Assembly (NCBI GenBank): GCA_902765655.1
Contig: CACXAK010000058.1
Coordinates: 1 to 6,830, forward strand
DNA length: 6,830 nucleotides
Source of the DNA: an uncultured bacterium
Lineage (GTDB): Bacteria; Cyanobacteriota; Vampirovibrionia; Gastranaerophilales; Gastranaerophilaceae
Direction: 5' to 3'
How positions within the stretch are numbered: position 1 is the stretch's first letter; every line of letters begins with the position of its first letter. A model generated the notes under the pieces. It had not been told where the DNA came from, searched no databases, and was given only the letters and a program-made list of their open reading frames with translations. Of this stretch, positions 4,891 to 6,830 are shown piece after piece. The position numbers and the translations under genes are program-made.

Positions 4891-6085
4891 TTTTAATTAA
4901 CCATTCTTTTAATTCAGGATACGGCTTTACTCCCATGCTGAAATCATTTCCGATTTTCAGTGATGGTGTACCAACCATTCCTTTTGAAAATGCAAAATCA
5001 ATATCTTTATTTATTGCGTCTGCAACTTCTTTTGAATTTGCATCTTCTTTCAGTTGTTTAAAATTCAGTTTAATACCGGATTCTTTCAGCATTTTTAATA
5101 TATCTTCTTCGGTTGAAGCTCTTTTTTCAAACAACGCAGATTCAACTTCCCAGAATTTTCCTTGCTTTTCTGCAGCTAAGCCATATTTTGCGTTTATACA
5201 TGAACCGATATGAAAATCATCATTCATATATTTATTGCATGCCTTATCAAGTGGCATATTGTGATGTTCTACTCTCACATTTTTAAAATCCCGTACAACT
5301 TTATGAACCATAATGTTTGCAGTGTAGCAAATAGGACACATATAATCCGAATAAACTTCAAGAACAACCGCATCATCATCTTTTGATCCTAATACGTTTC
5401 CTTCAACAGCATAAATATTGCTTTTTAGTTTGAGGAATTCTCCGAAAGCTCTGTATCCTTTTAATGCAGGGGAGAATTTTGCACTGGAGAATGTCCAGTA
5501 GAAAAATCCGCATGCTGCAATCATAACGAATATAAATGCGTATCTGTACGGTAACGGTTTTAGAGCATCCACAAAATCCTGCCAGCTTTGTTTTATGGCT
5601 CCGAAAAAATGTGCTTCAATGCCAGCGGCAGCGACAAGACCTATTATAAAATTAAGAACGTATGTGACTAAACACATAATACATAATTTTTTAATTTCAA
5701 AATAACTTATTCCGAATAGAGTCATAGAAATCAAAAATGAAATTAAACCTAAAGCCGCAATGTAATGAAATTTATTTTTGAATACTTCCATGAATTTAAA
5801 AATAGGAGCTTTTTTAAGCCAGTCTACCATCAGCATAATGCCCATAAACACATATAGAAATAGTCCCCAATATGCTAATGGTACGCCAAGGAATTGGGAT
5901 TCTACTGTTCTTGCTACTCCGTCACAATCAATAAAATCATTTACGGAGCAAAAACTTGGTAATGCGTGTTCATTAAAATTTGCCTGATAGTATATATAAG
6001 CCAAATCAACGGTAACCAGAATCCCTATAAAAATAAGGATTGATAATATTAACGATTTCCAATATTGTTTTTTATTTTCTTCCAT
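4859..6085 (-). CDS. VKOR family protein fused to a DsbA/thioredoxin-like domain
   Basis: This 408-residue membrane enzyme makes disulfide bonds in exported proteins. The VKOR half re-oxidises the thioredoxin-like half using quinone. The VKOR domain covers about 8-160: loop cysteines Cys46 and Cys54, Ser63 in ESQFLGVPLAYWG, and the quinone-side CIMC at 135-138. Helices are predicted near 11-31, 68-89, 108-128 and 134-155. A fifth helix at about 181-199 returns the chain to the periplasmic side. The DsbA-like domain (about 225-408) has CPIC at 250-253 in YSDYMCPIC, a cis-Pro loop VGTPSLKIG (Pro374) and an extra Cys283/Cys296 pair typical of DsbA relatives. Such fusions are known in cyanobacteria and some other bacteria that lack DsbB. 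ATG 6085 has GGGAG 7 nt upstream. It is the first gene of the operon with queH. Its reading frame overlaps queH by 32 nt. Confidence 0.93.
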   Translation of the reverse strand: MEENKKQYWKSLILSILIFIGILVTVDLAYIYYQANFNEHALPSFCSVNDFIDCDGVARTVESQFLGVPLAYWGLFLYVFMGIMLMVDWLKKAPIFKFMEVFKNKFHYIAALGLISFLISMTLFGISYFEIKKLCIMCLVTYVLNFIIGLVAAAGIEAHFFGAIKQSWQDFVDALKPLPYRYAFIFVMIAACGFFYWTFSSAKFSPALKGYRAFGEFLKLKSNIYAVEGNVLGSKDDDAVVLEVYSDYMCPICYTANIMVHKVVRDFKNVRVEHHNMPLDKACNKYMNDDFHIGSCINAKYGLAAEKQGKFWEVESALFEKRASTEEDILKMLKESGIKLNFKQLKEDANSKEVADAINKDIDFAFSKGMVGTPSLKIGNDFSMGVKPYPELKEWLIKNGAKPKLKFF

Positions 6086-6092
6086 AAAGTTT

Positions 6093-6097
6093 CTCCC
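6093..6097 (-). promoter_or_regulatory. Ribosome binding site of the VKOR fusion gene
   Basis: GGGAG on the minus strand, 7 nt before ATG 6085. It supports that start, which also places the first helix just after a short charged N-terminus. Confidence 0.8.
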
Positions 6098-6110
6098 TTT
6101 TTACAAATAA

Positions 6111-6139
6111 ATATTACCCGCTAAACATGAATTAATCAA
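6111..6139 (-). promoter_or_regulatory. Probable promoter of the VKOR-queH-YD operon
   Basis: On the minus strand TTGATT (6134-6139) and TAATAT (6111-6116) are 17 nt apart, each matching consensus at four of six positions. A transcript starting near 6104 would have a leader of about 19 nt containing GGGAG. I see no other promoter within the operon, whose genes overlap. Confidence 0.45.
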
Positions 6140-6156
6140 CTAATTTTTCTTTATTA

Positions 6157-6165
6157 TGTTATAAT
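6157..6165 (+). promoter_or_regulatory. Extended -10 promoter abutting the HAMP sensor gene
   Basis: TGTTATAAT contains a perfect -10 hexamer (6160-6165) and an extended -10 TG. There is no good -35 box at the usual distance. Only six T/A bases separate the hexamer from ATG 6172, so transcription would start at or next to the start codon. The same nine bases form the -10 of the left-edge gene. Confidence 0.5.
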
Positions 6166-6171
6166 TTTTTT

Positions 6172-6830
6172 ATGAAAAATATTTCACAAAAGAGCCAGAC
6201 GGCTCAGAATCGTTTAATTATTTTTGGTCTTGTGTTCAGTACTTTGCTGATTATGGCGATTGCGGTTTTTGCTGCATCTAGTATTCAAAAGAACTTAACT
6301 GATGGTTATCACAGTTTTGGACAGGTTATTGCAAAAACTCTTGCTGTTGAAACAGCAGATCTTATAAAAAATTCGGATGGGACTCGGAAAAAAGAAATTC
6401 TTAAAACTCATTCGGATTTAATATTGAATTCAAATAAGAATATTGTTTATATTGAGTTTCGTGATAAGAACGGAAAAATTTTATACAAAGCGGTTAATAA
6501 AGAATTTTCTTCAAACAAAAAATCAAATATATCCGTATCTTCTCCGATGACTGATATGCAGACAAGAGCAAATGAGGGCTCAGTAACTGTCGGCTTATCT
6601 GATAATATAGTTGATAAGCTTTCATCGACAACAAGAGCATCTATTATGTTTGTATTTATTATTGTATGGCTTGTTTTTGCGTTTGTTGTATTGATAAATA
6701 ATTATCTGATAACAAGGGAATTAAAAATCTTCAGAGATGGGGTTAAACGTATATCTTCAAAAGAATTCGGCGTAAAAATTGAAAGTGAAGAAGTCAGCGA
6801 TGAAGTCAAAGAGCTTTTTAATGCATTTAA
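6172..6830 (+). CDS. Membrane sensor protein with HAMP domain, C-terminus beyond right edge
   Basis: The first 219 codons are visible and the frame stays open to the edge. A short basic/polar N-terminus is followed by helix TM1 (about 15-36), an extracytoplasmic region (37-155) and helix TM2 (about 156-180). The chain then enters a HAMP-type linker whose second helix ends SDEVKELFNAF (209-219). The extracytoplasmic part is predicted to be alpha/beta (for example IVYIEFRDKNGKILYKAV at 91-108), like a small single-PAS/Cache-type sensor fold; I infer this from pattern only. HAMP domains pass a signal to a cytoplasmic output domain (histidine kinase, cyclase, diguanylate cyclase or methyl-accepting), which lies outside the window, so the function stays open. 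ATG 6172 is the only start that keeps TM1 with a short N-terminal tail. It has no Shine-Dalgarno. The gene diverges from the VKOR operon. Confidence 0.82.
   Translation, partial: MKNISQKSQTAQNRLIIFGLVFSTLLIMAIAVFAASSIQKNLTDGYHSFGQVIAKTLAVETADLIKNSDGTRKKEILKTHSDLILNSNKNIVYIEFRDKNGKILYKAVNKEFSSNKKSNISVSSPMTDMQTRANEGSVTVGLSDNIVDKLSSTTRASIMFVFIIVWLVFAFVVLINNYLITRELKIFRDGVKRISSKEFGVKIESEEVSDEVKELFNAF

Noticed and set aside
4561..5213. Plus-strand open frames opposite queH and the DsbA-like domain (4561-4803, 4869-5213)
   Set aside because: They are antisense to conserved genes, with phenylalanine- and serine-rich composition typical of reverse-complement translation and no ribosome binding site.
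5778..5987. Plus-strand open frame opposite the VKOR membrane domain
   Set aside because: It is antisense to well-conserved VKOR residues and shows no features of a real gene.
1..6830. CRISPR arrays, tRNA/rRNA genes, insertion sequences, attachment sites
   Set aside because: I saw no regularly spaced repeats, no cloverleaf with a CCA end, no transposase or integrase frame and no flanking direct repeats.

Overview
The window is AT-rich bacterial DNA using the standard genetic code. It carries seven protein genes (five complete, one cut by each edge) and no RNA gene, mobile element or CRISPR array that I can see. Three things point, by inference only, to a gut relative of the cyanobacteria (Melainabacteria/Gastranaerophilales): a fused VKOR-DsbA-like disulfide-forming protein, a pair of prepilins with a DVNG...RPN...G.D.F block and a C-terminal W-K-[IM]-P, and cyanobacterial-type sigma-70 promoters in low-GC DNA. 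No rRNA or marker gene in the window settles this.

Layout, left to right. Positions 1-482 (minus) hold the N-terminal 160 residues of an exported protein of unknown function. A 13-bp stem-loop at 531-565 separates it from tpiA (586-1380, minus), the glycolytic triosephosphate isomerase. tpiA diverges from a two-gene prepilin operon (1517-2083 and 2096-2860, plus); good sigma-70-like promoters for both directions lie in the 136-bp gap. The second prepilin converges, with a 3-bp gap, on a three-gene minus-strand operon. In transcription order that operon is a five-TM VKOR/thioredoxin fusion (6085-4859), queH epoxyqueuosine reductase (4890-4330, overlapping by 32 nt) and a 488-residue YD-repeat-like protein of unknown role (4330-2864, TAATG overlap). 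A membrane sensor with a HAMP domain diverges from this operon at 6172 and runs off the right edge.

Functionally, the VKOR fusion would oxidise cysteines in exported proteins. Plausible clients here are the cysteine-containing second prepilin and the exported protein at the left edge. QueH completes queuosine synthesis for tRNA. The grouping of VKOR, queH and the YD-like gene looks like co-transcription, not an obvious pathway.

The most unusual signals are a perfect 14-bp inverted repeat inside queH, two genes whose best promoters leave almost no 5' leader and that lack a Shine-Dalgarno, a cysteine-rich CDCGC loop in TpiA, and an Ala in place of Gly at the prepilin cleavage site of the second pilin. 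I did not find a convincing previously undescribed multi-gene system; the nearest candidate is the uncharacterised YD-like protein coupled to queH.
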